Positions 10,075 through 20,150 of a DNA stretch of 64,000 bases are shown one piece after another. A program made the translations under genes and the position numbers. Within the stretch, counting starts at the first letter, position 1. Every line of letters begins with the position of its first letter. Source of the stretch: Streptomyces sp. D2-8 (GTDB lineage Bacteria; Actinomycetota; Actinomycetes; Streptomycetales; Streptomycetaceae); contig NZ_JAAHBP010000001.1 in the NCBI RefSeq assembly GCF_023184515.1, forward strand, positions 682,001 through 746,000. Reading direction: 5' to 3'. The notes below the pieces were generated by a model. It did not search any database, was not told the origin of the DNA, and saw only the letters and a list, made by a program, of their open reading frames with translations.

Positions 10075-10629
10075 TCACGTGGAACGCGAGGGTGCGCGCG
10101 TCACGTGGGCGGCGATGACGCGCGCGCACTCCAGGGACTCGGTGTGCGTCGTGTCCACCTCCACGTCATAGCTCACGCCCTCGTGGACGACCTCGGCCTG
10201 GGACGCGGCCATGCCGCGGACCCGGTCTCCCCGGGCGGTCTCGCGGCCCGCGGCGACCGCGCTGTCACACCGGACGCCGACCCACAGCACGCCGAGGCCG
10301 GACAGGGTCTTCTCCCATCGCTGCCGGGACGCCGGGCCGCCGAGGAAGACGTCGTCGACGATGATCCCGGCGCCGGCGCGTGCCATGGCGGCGATGCCCT
10401 CGGTCCAGGCCGCGTCCAGGGCCCGGAACTCCGCGCCCACGCTGACGCCGCCGTCCGCCGTGAAGGTGATCCCGCCGTCCGAGTCCCGCAGCTTCGCGGG
10501 CAGCGCGTCGACGAACGAGTCGACGCCGTAGGCCAGCCATGGATCGGGCAGGACCTGTTGCAGGCACCGGACGATCCCGGACTTCCCCGAGCTCGAACCG
10601 CCGTTGAGGACGATCACTTGAGTGGTCAC
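10075..10629 (-). CDS. Chloramphenicol phosphotransferase-like (CPT family) kinase
   Basis: A 184-residue P-loop protein with Walker A GGSSSGKS at residues 10-17, then [11 protein letters not shown], whose Asp37 corresponds to the catalytic acid of Streptomyces CPT, and [10 protein letters not shown] as the Walker B region. The family phosphorylates the primary hydroxyl of chloramphenicol in its producer, and many homologues act on other small alcohols or have unknown substrates. No chloramphenicol biosynthesis genes are nearby, so resistance is only a possibility. The gene ends close to the HAD phosphatase gene (convergent) and is 27 bp downstream of the peptidoglycan-binding gene on the same strand. 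Confidence 0.8.
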   Translation of the reverse strand: MTTQVIVLNGGSSSGKSGIVRCLQQVLPDPWLAYGVDSFVDALPAKLRDSDGGITFTADGGVSVGAEFRALDAAWTEGIAAMARAGAGIIVDDVFLGGPASRQRWEKTLSGLGVLWVGVRCDSAVAAGRETARGDRVRGMAASQAEVVHEGVSYDVEVDTTHTESLECARVIAAHVTRAPSRST

Positions 10630-10656
10630 GGCGTCACAGTAGGGCGGCCGGGCCGG

Positions 10657-12525
10657 TCATGGCTCCCGGGTTTCCGACTCCAGCTTCGCCCTCGTCTCCT
10701 GGTCGTAGACGCCCAGGTCGTCGACCTGGATGCCGCGTGACCACTGGTAGGTGCGGACCGCGTCCTCGAGCCGGTCGTCGAAGGTGCCGTCGGTGTCGTC
10801 GTCGTACAGGTACAACTGGCGCAGGCGGAGCTGGAGTTCGGTGACCTCCGGGCCGCGGTCGCCGAGGCGCAGGACGGTGGGGCCGCCGTTCTGGCGGGAG
10901 TTGTCCGGGGGCGCCTGGCCGGGGCCGGTCGCCGTGGCGGACGACTGTGGTGCCGACGGGGAGGGCGACTTCGACGGGCTCGCCGAGGCGCTCGGTGCGG
11001 ACGGCGACGGCGAGGCGGACGGGCTCCCGCTGCGGGACGGCGACGGCCGCGGTGCGGCCGGGGCCGGGGGAGCCGCCGAGGCGGTGCCCTCCGGGGGTGT
11101 GGACGCCGGGCTGCTCGACGGGGCGTCCGGCACGCTCGCGCGGATGTCGTCCGGCAGGGCGGTGTCCCGGGACGGACTCTCGTAGGAGAACAGCCCGCTC
11201 GCGTACCCCGCCGCCGCGACGACGGCGACACAGGCTCCGGCGGCGGCGACCAGGAGGGTCGTCCGGCGCCGTCGCCCGGACCTCCGCGGGCGAGACCGGC
11301 CCGCTTCCGGAGCGCCGCGGTCCGCCCCCGCCGTTCCGTCGAACATGCGCAGATCGGTGACGCTCGGCTCCGACGCGGCAGGGGCCAGGGGCGTCGGAAT
11401 CACCGAGGTGACGGGAGCGGCCGGCAACACGGCGGTGGCGTCCGGGTCGACCGGGCGCAGGGGCATGGTGGCGTCGGCGGGAGGGGGCGGCGGGACGGCA
11501 CGCCCGGGGGGCGAGGCCTCCGTGGGCGGCAGCGCGCCGCCGCCCCCGGCTGCCGCGGCCCGGCCCGGAGCGCCTGCGGCGTCTCCGGGGGCCTGAGGGG
11601 TTCCCCGGTGCGGGGACGCGGCGGTGGCGTCCGCGGCGACTCGACCCGGCGTGCTGTGGACCGTGGGCCCGGGCTCCTGAGCGCGTGATGCCTGCGCGGG
11701 GCTGGTCCCAGGCCGCCGGGGGGCGTTTCCGGGTGTCTGCGGGGCGGACCGGGGTGAGGGCGTGGTGCTGGTGTCCGTCGCGGCTTCGCCCGGTGTGCCG
11801 TGGGCTGCGGGTCCGAGGCCCGGGGCGTGTGGTGCCTGCGCGGGGTGGGTCCGAGGGCGCCGGGGGGCGTTTCCGGATGCCTGCGGTGCGGCCCGGTCTG
11901 AGGCCCTTGCGGTGGCGCCCGTTGCGGTTTGGCCCGGCGTGCTTTGGGCCGTGGGGCCGGGGTCCTGTGCGTGTGCTGCCTGAGCGGGCTGGGTCCCAGG
12001 CTGCCGGGGGGCGTTTCCGGGTGTCTGCGGGGCGGACCGGGGTGAGGGCGTGGTGCTGGTGTCCGTCGCGGCTTCGCCCGGTGTGGCTTCGGTCGTGGGC
12101 CCGGAGCCCTCGGCGCGCGGTGGCTCCGTGGTGCCGACGGCAGGCCGCCGGGACGCGTCGCCAGGCGCCTGCGGGGGTGTGGCGGTGGGGGAGAGCGTGG
12201 CCGGGGCTGCCTCGGACGCGCCCGTGGGTCCCCCCGGGCGCCTGGGCGTGGTCGGCCCGGCCGGTGAGGGGGGCTGCTCCTCGTCGGCCGTACGGGACGC
12301 GTGCTGCCGGTGTGCTTCCTCGCCCGGCCCGGAGGGCTCCTCGCCCGGGATCTCCACGTACGGGCGTATCCGCAGCGGGTCGAAGTCCTCCGCTGCCGCC
12401 GCCTGGGCCGTGCGGGCGTCGCGGAGGGCCTCGGAGGCGCGGTGGGTGCAGGCGCAGGCGGGGGTGTTGTCCCGCTGTCTGGGTGCGCCGCACTCCGGGC
12501 ACGGGTGGCCGTTAGGCGGTTCCAC
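10657..12525 (-). CDS. Membrane-anchored protein with zinc-ribbon N-terminus and C-terminal peptidoglycan-binding domain
   Basis: A 622-residue protein in four parts. An N-terminal CPECG/CAC cysteine cluster looks like a zinc ribbon. Next is a Pro/Thr/Ala-rich, repeat-containing region to about residue 400. A basic patch and single membrane helix follow (RRRRTT then LLVAAAGACVAVVAAAG, about 420-446). Last comes an extracellular Ser/Pro linker ending in a peptidoglycan-binding fold (VLRLGDRGPEVTELQLRLRQL, about 550-622). The topology is cytoplasmic ribbon, one helix and an outer wall-binding module, suggesting a wall-sensing or tethering role. GGGAGGGAGGAA supports the GTG at 12523-12525. It is divergent from the MFS pump gene. 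A long DNA repeat lies within it. Confidence 0.8.
   Translation of the reverse strand: MEPPNGHPCPECGAPRQRDNTPACACTHRASEALRDARTAQAAAAEDFDPLRIRPYVEIPGEEPSGPGEEAHRQHASRTADEEQPPSPAGPTTPRRPGGPTGASEAAPATLSPTATPPQAPGDASRRPAVGTTEPPRAEGSGPTTEATPGEAATDTSTTPSPRSAPQTPGNAPRQPGTQPAQAAHAQDPGPTAQSTPGQTATGATARASDRAAPQASGNAPRRPRTHPAQAPHAPGLGPAAHGTPGEAATDTSTTPSPRSAPQTPGNAPRRPGTSPAQASRAQEPGPTVHSTPGRVAADATAASPHRGTPQAPGDAAGAPGRAAAAGGGGALPPTEASPPGRAVPPPPPADATMPLRPVDPDATAVLPAAPVTSVIPTPLAPAASEPSVTDLRMFDGTAGADRGAPEAGRSRPRRSGRRRRTTLLVAAAGACVAVVAAAGYASGLFSYESPSRDTALPDDIRASVPDAPSSSPASTPPEGTASAAPPAPAAPRPSPSRSGSPSASPSPSAPSASASPSKSPSPSAPQSSATATGPGQAPPDNSRQNGGPTVLRLGDRGPEVTELQLRLRQLYLYDDDTDGTFDDRLEDAVRTYQWSRGIQVDDLGVYDQETRAKLESETREP
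11715..12085. repeat. Near-identical direct repeat, 288-bp period, inside the coding region
   Basis: An 83-bp block at 11715-11797 recurs without change at 12003-12085, exactly 288 bp (96 codons) away. The surrounding sequence is a more diverged roughly 48-codon repeat. Both copies encode the Pro/Thr-rich stretch that includes TSTTPSPRSAPQTPGNAP. The exact match suggests a recent duplication or gene conversion. Confidence 0.85.
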
Positions 12526-12633
12526 GCGTTCCTCCCTCCCCTCGCGAACTCCAGAGATTATCCAGATCTTCTCCACAGTGCGGTCGACGAGCCCCCGGAA
12601 CCACAGCTTCCAAAAGGGCCCAGCGGGCCATAA

Positions 12634-14736
<2,103 letters not shown>

Positions 14737-14738
14737 GT

Positions 14739-15239
14739 TCAGGTCAGCTCCTTGCTGAACCAGTGTTCCGCGTAGCGCTCGTCGTTGTGAGGTCCGGTCT
14801 CCGCGTAGCCGAGGCGGGCGTAGAGGCCGCGGGCCTCGACGAGGTCGCCGCGGGTGTCGAGGATCATCCGGGTGGCGCCGAGCGCGCGTGCGGTGTCCTC
14901 GGCGGCCCGGACCAGAAGCGGGGCGCCGCCCCGGCCGCGCATCGGCTCGTGCAGGAACACCCGCTTGAGCTCGGCGGTCGTGCCGTCCAGCAGCCGTACG
15001 CCCGCGGTGCCGGCCGGCTCACCGCCGTACCGGGCGACCAGCAGCCGGCCGCGCGGGGGCGCGAGGTCGGCGCCCGGCTGGGCGGCGATCGCCCGCTCCA
15101 GCTCGGCCGGGTCGGTCCGGCGCCCCTCGTGCAGCAGGTACCAACGGTCGCTGACCTCGGTGTAGTACGCCCGCCACAGAGCGGCGGCGACGGGGGAGTC
15201 GTACGGTTCCGGGTCCACGGTCCAGGTCATGAAGCGCAT
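14739..15239 (-). CDS. GNAT family N-acetyltransferase
   Basis: A 166-residue protein. Its central segment TAELKRVFLHEPMRGRGGAPLLVRAAEDTARALGATRMILDT contains the acetyl-CoA pyrophosphate loop R-G-R-G-G-A and the preceding beta-4 strand. The end (ARGLYARLGYAETGPHN) is the usual GNAT beta-6/alpha-4 block. The family moves an acetyl group from acetyl-CoA to an amine; the acceptor is unknown. Two ATGs (15239 and 15230) are possible. The gene reads towards the MFS pump and stops two bases short of its stop codon. Confidence 0.85.
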   Translation of the reverse strand: MRFMTWTVDPEPYDSPVAAALWRAYYTEVSDRWYLLHEGRRTDPAELERAIAAQPGADLAPPRGRLLVARYGGEPAGTAGVRLLDGTTAELKRVFLHEPMRGRGGAPLLVRAAEDTARALGATRMILDTRGDLVEARGLYARLGYAETGPHNDERYAEHWFSKELT

Positions 15240-15399
15240 TCTTCACAGGCGCCCCACCGGACACGCAAGCGAATAGTTCCGGCCGGGTGTTCGCGCCTCG
15301 ATGCGCCCGGGCGCCGTTTGGATACGGGCTTTGGGGCAACCCGACGGGCGAACCGGCTCGCGAGGAGAGCCGGTTGGGCCGAGAACCCGGAAGGCATTC

Positions 15400-16107
15400 A
15401 TGTCCACTGGCCTGATCATTGCTCTGATCGTGATCGCGGCGGTCGTCATCATCGCGGCCGTCATGACCCTGCGCGCCCGCGGGCCTCGGCGGGGCCCGAG
15501 CCTGAAGCGGCGCTTCGGACCCGAGTACGACCGGGCCGTCGCCCGGCACGACGGTGACGCCAAAGCGGCCGAGCGCGAACTGACCGAGCGCGTGCAGCGC
15601 CACGGCGACCTGCGCGAGCGGTCGCTGGAGCCGGCGCAGCGCGAGCAGTACGAGGCGCGCTGGACGGCCGCACAGGAGCGGTTCGTCGACTCGCCGCGCG
15701 AGGCGGTCTCCGAGGCGGACCGGCTGCTCGCCGAGCTCGCCGGCGCCCGGGGCTTCCCGGACGGCGGGCAGTACGAGGAACAGCTGGCCGCGCTGTCCGT
15801 GCACCACGCCCACCACGTGGACGGCTACCGGCGCGTGCACCGCGCGGCGCACCTGCGCGCGGAGGACGCCCGCGACGGCGGCCAGGGTACGGAAGACATG
15901 CGTGAGGCCATGGTGGCGGCCCGCGCCCTGTTCGAGGAGCTGGTGAAGCCGGCCCGCCACGACGGCGGCGGCCACACCCACGGACGTCATGAGGAGGGAC
16001 GGCACGACGGACGCGACCGTGCCGGACTGAACGGCGGCCGCAAGGCTCCGGCCCGTGGCGGGCACATGCCGTGGGCGATCAACCGACGTCAGGCGAAGGA
16101 GAGTTGA
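15400..16107 (+). CDS. Single-pass membrane protein of unknown function, first of a tandem pair
   Basis: A 235-residue protein. Residues 4-23 form one N-terminal membrane helix followed by the basic stop-transfer RARGPRRGPSLKRR, so the bulk is cytoplasmic. The soluble part begins RFGPEYDRAVARHDG, a segment often seen in actinobacterial membrane proteins of this type. It then carries a helical block with FVDSPREAVSEADRLLAELA (95-114) that recurs in the next gene. The C-terminal 50 residues are rich in His, Gly and Arg. The start is ATG at 15400 with CCGGAAGG upstream. No function is recognised. The next gene starts four bases after this stop, so they form an operon. Confidence 0.75.
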   Translation: MSTGLIIALIVIAAVVIIAAVMTLRARGPRRGPSLKRRFGPEYDRAVARHDGDAKAAERELTERVQRHGDLRERSLEPAQREQYEARWTAAQERFVDSPREAVSEADRLLAELAGARGFPDGGQYEEQLAALSVHHAHHVDGYRRVHRAAHLRAEDARDGGQGTEDMREAMVAARALFEELVKPARHDGGGHTHGRHEEGRHDGRDRAGLNGGRKAPARGGHMPWAINRRQAKES

Positions 16108-16111
16108 GGCA

Positions 16112-16786
16112 ATGACCGACATGACCCGACCGCCCGGCGACCACACGCCGGCCGCCCCGGACGCCCGTGGCGAGAGCGCCCTGGGTACCGGCCGCCGCCC
16201 GACCGCACCGGGCACGGACCACGACACGGCCCGAGGCCTGGAAACGGACCGCGGCGCCACGCACGGCACAGACGCGGACCGCGGCGCCACGCGCGGCACA
16301 GACGCGGACCGCGGCACCCCGCACGGCACCGAAACGGACCGCGGGGCCAGGCACGGCACCGACGCGGACCGCGCCGCGACGCACGGCACCGATGTGCCCG
16401 GCACCGACCGGCACGGGACCGATGCGCCCGGCACCGGCGCGCCCCGCGGTGACTACGGCTCCGGCCCGGACAAGGCCGGATCCGCCAAGAACCGGTCCCA
16501 CCTGCTCGCCCACGACGAGTCCGACAAGCTCGGCTCGCAGTTGCAGCACGCCGTCGCCGGGTTCGTCGACGGGCCCCGGGCCGCCGTCGAGGAGGCCGAC
16601 CACGTGCTGGAGGAGATCGCGGCCCGCTTCACCGAGGCCGTGACACAGCGCCGTCGCACCCTGCGCCACTCCTGGCAGTCCGTCGAGGGCGGCGAGAGCA
16701 GGTCCGTCTCGTCGGCCGACACCGAGCAGCTCCGGCTGGCCCTGAAGGACTACCGCGAGCTGGCCGAACGGCTGCTGCACGTCTGA
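16112..16786 (+). CDS. Decapeptide-repeat protein of unknown function, second of a tandem pair
   Basis: A 224-residue protein. Residues about 45-107 are an imperfect tandem repeat of DRGATHGTDA-type decapeptides, hydrophilic and probably disordered. The C-terminal 90 residues are helical and carry FVDGPRAAVEEADHVLEEIA (151-170), clearly related to residues 95-114 of the preceding protein. The end is TEQLRLALKDYRELAERLL. It is soluble, with no signal peptide. The ATG at 16112 has AAGGAGAG upstream and lies four bases after the upstream stop. The shared motif suggests the two proteins form a complex or bind the same partner; the upstream one would anchor it to the membrane. Confidence 0.75.
   Translation: MTDMTRPPGDHTPAAPDARGESALGTGRRPTAPGTDHDTARGLETDRGATHGTDADRGATRGTDADRGTPHGTETDRGARHGTDADRAATHGTDVPGTDRHGTDAPGTGAPRGDYGSGPDKAGSAKNRSHLLAHDESDKLGSQLQHAVAGFVDGPRAAVEEADHVLEEIAARFTEAVTQRRRTLRHSWQSVEGGESRSVSSADTEQLRLALKDYRELAERLLHV
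16244..16433 (+). repeat. 30-bp tandem coding repeat
   Basis: Six to seven imperfect copies of a 30-bp unit encode the DRGATHGTDA-like decapeptide. The regular period and the many synonymous differences between copies point to an old, actively drifting minisatellite. Confidence 0.8.
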
Positions 16787-16805
16787 CCCGGGAGGAAACC
16801 CCCGG

Positions 16806-17213
16806 TCACCGATCCGCCCGGCGCTCCCGCCACTGCCGTACGACGTCCTCGACGTCGTACGGCTTCTTTCCCAGCGGGGGGCCGGGCGGCGGCTTGAACA
16901 TCATGTCGCGGATCTTGTCGTTGACCTCGCCGATGATCTTCCGGACGATCCGCTCCGAGGGGGCCGCGAGCGCGGCCTCCAGCGCGTCCTCCGCCTCCTT
17001 GCGCAGGGCCAGCGCCGGCGGGAGGACGGAGAAGCCCTCGCGGGCCATCTTCTGTTTGACCCACCACAGTTCGTCGTAGGTGCTCTCGACGTCGGGCGGG
17101 AGCGGTGCGCCCGCTCCCGGCAGCCGTTCGAACTCCCCGCGCGCCTCCGCGTCACGGATCTGCTTGTCGACCCAGGACTCGAAGTCGACGCCTGGTGGCT
17201 TTCGCTCGGTCAT
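16806..17213 (-). CDS. DUF1992 (DnaJ-homologue C28 conserved) domain protein
   Basis: A 135-residue protein with the DUF1992 core: VDKQIRDAEARGEFERLPGAGAPL followed by WWVKQKMAREGFSVLPPALALRKEAEDAL. The motif I-x-x-A-x-x-x-G-x-F-x-x-L-x-G-x-G-x-P-L is the hallmark of the family, which occurs alone in bacteria and in eukaryotic DNAJC28. No enzyme activity is known, and a membrane-proximal or chaperone-related role is only guessed. The C-terminus is Pro- and Arg-rich. It is soluble and convergent with the repeat-protein gene, 19 bp apart. Confidence 0.85.
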   Translation of the reverse strand: MTERKPPGVDFESWVDKQIRDAEARGEFERLPGAGAPLPPDVESTYDELWWVKQKMAREGFSVLPPALALRKEAEDALEAALAAPSERIVRKIIGEVNDKIRDMMFKPPPGPPLGKKPYDVEDVVRQWRERRADR

Positions 17214-17292
17214 GAGGCCATTGTGCCGGACACCGCGCGGCCTGGCGTTCTATCATGCGGCGGTCTACTAGGACGTCTCAGAAGGAGCGCAC

Positions 17293-17685
17293 GTGCTCGA
17301 ACTCACCATGGCCACCGTCGCGGAGGCGGAGGCGGGCGCCACGGCCGGCATGCTCATGGCCGAAGCGCCCAGCGAGCCGGGCGCGGTACTGCGGGTGGGC
17401 CGCGACAAGTCCGTGTGCCGACTGAGCACGCCGGACGACTGGCTGTTCGTCTCGCGCGTCCACCTGGAGTTCCTGTGCGGGCCGGAGGGGACCTGGCAGC
17501 TCACCTGGCTGCGCGGCTCCCAGCCCGACCCGTCCTCCGAAGTGCGGCTGACCATGGGGGAGTACGTCCAGCCCCTCGGCTACGGCGGCACCGTCCCGCT
17601 GCCCAGGGGCGGCAGCGGCGAGATCATCATCCAGGACCGCACCGCCCCGCGCAGCGTCAACGTGGGCTTCTACCACGAGGTGTGA
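17293..17685 (+). CDS. FHA-like domain protein
   Basis: A 130-residue protein whose middle reads VLRVGRDKSVCRLSTP...LFVSRVHLEFLC. This is the forkhead-associated signature G-R...S-R-x-H-x-x-(F/L), with Arg and Ser that normally contact phosphothreonine. The following strands (WQLTWLRGSQ, VRLTMGEYVQPL, GEIIIQD) complete a beta-sandwich. It would therefore bind a threonine-phosphorylated partner, presumably a Ser/Thr kinase substrate. It is short, with no second domain. The GTG at 17293 has AAGGAG seven bases before. It faces the O-methyltransferase gene (convergent). Confidence 0.7.
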   Translation: MLELTMATVAEAEAGATAGMLMAEAPSEPGAVLRVGRDKSVCRLSTPDDWLFVSRVHLEFLCGPEGTWQLTWLRGSQPDPSSEVRLTMGEYVQPLGYGGTVPLPRGGSGEIIIQDRTAPRSVNVGFYHEV

Positions 17686-17715
17686 CAGCGGGGCCCCACG
17701 TCGGCACGCGGGGCC

Positions 17716-18387
17716 TCACGCCAGCACGCGCGCCAGCGCGAACCCGTCGTAGCCCTTCATGCCCACCGTCTGGATCGCCGTGCCGCTGAGCCTCGGATGG
17801 CCGGCGATCAGCTCGATCGCGGTGCGGGTGCCCGTCACGTCCGGGGCGGTGCTTTCCGCGTCGACGACCCGGCCGCCCCGTACGACGTTGTCGAGGACGA
17901 TCAGGCTGCCCGTGCTGGTGAGTCTGATCGCCCACTCCACGTAGTGCGGGTTGTTGGCCTTGTCGGCGTCGATGAAGACCAGGTCGAACGGGGGCGGGTT
18001 CTCGTCGGCCAGCTTGGGCAGCGACTCCAGGGCCGGGCCCACCCGCACCTCGACCTGCTTGTCCAGGCCGGCGCGGGCGATGTTGCGGGCGGCGACCTCG
18101 GCGTGCCGGGGGTCGTACTCCAGGGAGACCAGCCGCCCGTCGGCGGGCAGGGCGCGGCCCAGCCAGATGGTGCTGTAGCCGCCGAGCGTGCCGATCTCCA
18201 GGATGTGGCGGGCGCCCTGGATCTGGGCGAGGAGCTGGAGGAGCTTGCCCTGGTTTCCGGCGACGTTGATGTGCGGAAGCCCGGCGGCGTCGCTGTCGCG
18301 CAGGGCGGCCGCCAGGGCTTCGTCGTCCGGGGCGAGGTGGGCGGTGAAATAGGTGTCGACCTCGTCCCAGACGTGCGACTCGCTCAT
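17716..18387 (-). CDS. SAM-dependent O-methyltransferase (caffeoyl-CoA/catechol OMT type)
   Basis: A 223-residue class I methyltransferase. HILEIGTLGGYSTIWLGRAL is the SAM-binding loop, VSLEYDPRHAEVA carries the acidic ribose-binding residue, and FDLVFIDADKANNPHYVEWA is the metal-binding and catalytic segment of Mg2+-dependent OMTs. LIVLDNVVRGG continues the family pattern. Enzymes of this kind methylate catechol hydroxyls of aromatic or polyketide compounds. AGGTAGAGG lies just upstream of the ATG. A perfect 7+7 inverted repeat 23 bp before the start suggests repressor control; no regulator gene is adjacent. Confidence 0.88.
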   Translation of the reverse strand: MSESHVWDEVDTYFTAHLAPDDEALAAALRDSDAAGLPHINVAGNQGKLLQLLAQIQGARHILEIGTLGGYSTIWLGRALPADGRLVSLEYDPRHAEVAARNIARAGLDKQVEVRVGPALESLPKLADENPPPFDLVFIDADKANNPHYVEWAIRLTSTGSLIVLDNVVRGGRVVDAESTAPDVTGTRTAIELIAGHPRLSGTAIQTVGMKGYDGFALARVLA

Positions 18388-18409
18388 GCACCTCTACCTT
18401 TCGTCAGCA

Positions 18410-18428
18410 TAGTTAGCATCCCTAACTA
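18410..18428. promoter_or_regulatory. Palindromic operator candidate before the O-methyltransferase gene
   Basis: TAGTTAG (18410-18416), a 5-bp spacer, then CTAACTA (18422-18428): a perfect 7-bp inverted repeat 23 bp upstream of the leftward start. A further half-like TAGTT lies at about 18444. Shape and AT content are like MarR-family operators. It stands out strongly against the GC-rich surroundings. Confidence 0.55.
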
Positions 18429-18476
18429 CTGGCGCTGACGAAGATAGTTGGTGCGTGCGTCGCTGTCAGCGGGATT

Positions 18477-19862
18477 TCACCCGGCGTGTCGACCCGCCAC
18501 CGAGGGCGCCGAGCCGGGCAGCGGGCGCCCCGCCGACTCCGCCATGCGCCACACCGCGAAACCGCCGATCACGGCCGCGGCCATCATGTAGTACGCGGGC
18601 ATCATCATGTTCCCGGTCGCGCCGATCAGGGCCGTGACCACCAGCGGGGTCGTACCGCCGAACAGGGACACCGAGACGTTGAAGCCGATCGACAGCGAGC
18701 CGTAGCGGACCTTCGTCGGGAACAGCGCCGGCAGCGCCGAGGGCATCGCGGCGGTGAAGCAGACCAGCAGCAGGCCGAGGGCGCCCATGCCGAGCGCGAC
18801 CGCGAGCAGGCTGCCCTCGCGGATCAGCAGCAGGGCCGGGACGGACAGCAGCAGGAAGCCCGCGCAGCCGGTGGCGATCACCGGGCGGCGGCCGACCCGG
18901 TCGGTCAGCGCGCCGACGAACGGCTGGGCGATCATCATCACGGCCATCACGCCGAGGACGACCAGCAGGCCGTGCGTCTCGTCGTAGTGGAGCTGACCGG
19001 TCAGGTAGCTCGGCATGTACGACAGCAGCATGTAGTCGGTGACGTTGAAGACCAGCACCAGGCCGACGCAGAGCAGCAGCGCGCGCCACTGGCCGGTGAC
19101 CGTCTCGCGCAGCGGCGTCTTCGGGCGGTTGTTCTCGGCCTTCTCCGCCTCGGCCGCGAACGCCGGGGTCTCCTCCAGACGCAGCCGCAGGTAGAGGCCG
19201 ATGATGCCCATCGGGCCCGCGACCAGGAACGGGATGCGCCAGCCCCAGGAGGTCAGGTCGTCGGCGGAGAGCAGGGCGGTCATGATCGTGACCAGGCCCG
19301 CGCCGGCGATGTAGCCGGCGAGCGTGCCGAACTCCAGCCAGCTGCCGAGGAAGCCGCGCCGCTTGTCGGGGGCGTACTCCGCGATGAACGTGGAGGCGCC
19401 CGCGTACTCGCCGCCGGTGGAGAAGCCCTGCACCAGACGGGCCGCCAGGAGCAGGATCGGCGCGCCGACACCGATCGTCGCGTACGACGGGATCAGACCG
19501 ATCGCGAAGGTGCCCGCCGCCATCATGATCATGGTGAGGGCGAGAACCTTCTGGCGGCCGACGCGGTCGCCGAGCGGGCCGAAGACCATGCCGCCGAGGG
19601 GGCGGACCAGGAAGGCCGCGGCGAAGGCGCCGAACGTGGACAGCAGCTGGGCGGTGGGGTTGCCCGAGGGGAAGAAGACCTTGCCCAGCGTGACCGCGAT
19701 GTAGCTGTAGACGCCGAAGTCGAACCATTCCATCGCGTTGCCCAGCGCCGCCGCCTTCACGGCGCGCTTGACGAGCGCGGGGTCGGTGACGGTGGGGTCG
19801 GGGGTCTTCGCTGTGCGGTCCTTCGCGAGGGACACGGGGGCGACGACTGAGGCAGTCGACAA
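18477..19862 (-). CDS. MHS-family MFS transporter (ProP/shikimate-type)
   Basis: A 461-residue protein with 12 hydrophobic helices. GNAMEWFDFGVYSYIAVTLGKVFFP at residues 41-65 is the metabolite:H+ symporter family start. GPLGDRVGRQKVL is the loop 2-3 motif A, and RLVQGFSTGGEYAGASTFIAEYAP is the MHS helix-5 signature. The family imports osmolytes or organic acids such as proline, betaine, shikimate or alpha-ketoglutarate with protons; the substrate is not decided here. The start is TTG at 19862 with a modest AGGTAGG upstream, and a GTG six codons inside is an alternative. The 288-bp gap to the next, divergent gene includes an AT-rich stretch with repeated TGCA/TGCAC elements (about 19980-20025) that may be regulatory. 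Confidence 0.88.
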   Translation of the reverse strand: MSTASVVAPVSLAKDRTAKTPDPTVTDPALVKRAVKAAALGNAMEWFDFGVYSYIAVTLGKVFFPSGNPTAQLLSTFGAFAAAFLVRPLGGMVFGPLGDRVGRQKVLALTMIMMAAGTFAIGLIPSYATIGVGAPILLLAARLVQGFSTGGEYAGASTFIAEYAPDKRRGFLGSWLEFGTLAGYIAGAGLVTIMTALLSADDLTSWGWRIPFLVAGPMGIIGLYLRLRLEETPAFAAEAEKAENNRPKTPLRETVTGQWRALLLCVGLVLVFNVTDYMLLSYMPSYLTGQLHYDETHGLLVVLGVMAVMMIAQPFVGALTDRVGRRPVIATGCAGFLLLSVPALLLIREGSLLAVALGMGALGLLLVCFTAAMPSALPALFPTKVRYGSLSIGFNVSVSLFGGTTPLVVTALIGATGNMMMPAYYMMAAAVIGGFAVWRMAESAGRPLPGSAPSVAGRHAG

Positions 19863-20150
19863 GACTCGCTCGCCTACCTTTCGACGGGGACGGGGAGGCG
19901 GTCCCGCGCGGCGGCGCTGTCGTACGGGCCGAAAGGGCGACGATAGGCGGATTTGCCCCGATCACGGGCCGTGCACAATTAGCTGCATACTGCACGTAAA
20001 TCATTGCTGTGCAGGCGCTTCTGCCCTGGCGCGGTGGTTCCCGCGCGATCTTGATGTGATCCTTCTCGCGTCACGAGAGGCAACCACGCGCCTCGCGCAC
20101 TATCGTCAACCGGGCGAAGGGGGGCATACCGGGTAGAAGGTCGACGAGGC

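Noticed and set aside
10075..10629. Chloramphenicol resistance or biosynthesis locus
   Set aside because: Only the CPT-like kinase is present; no chorismate-to-PAPA or halogenation genes are near.
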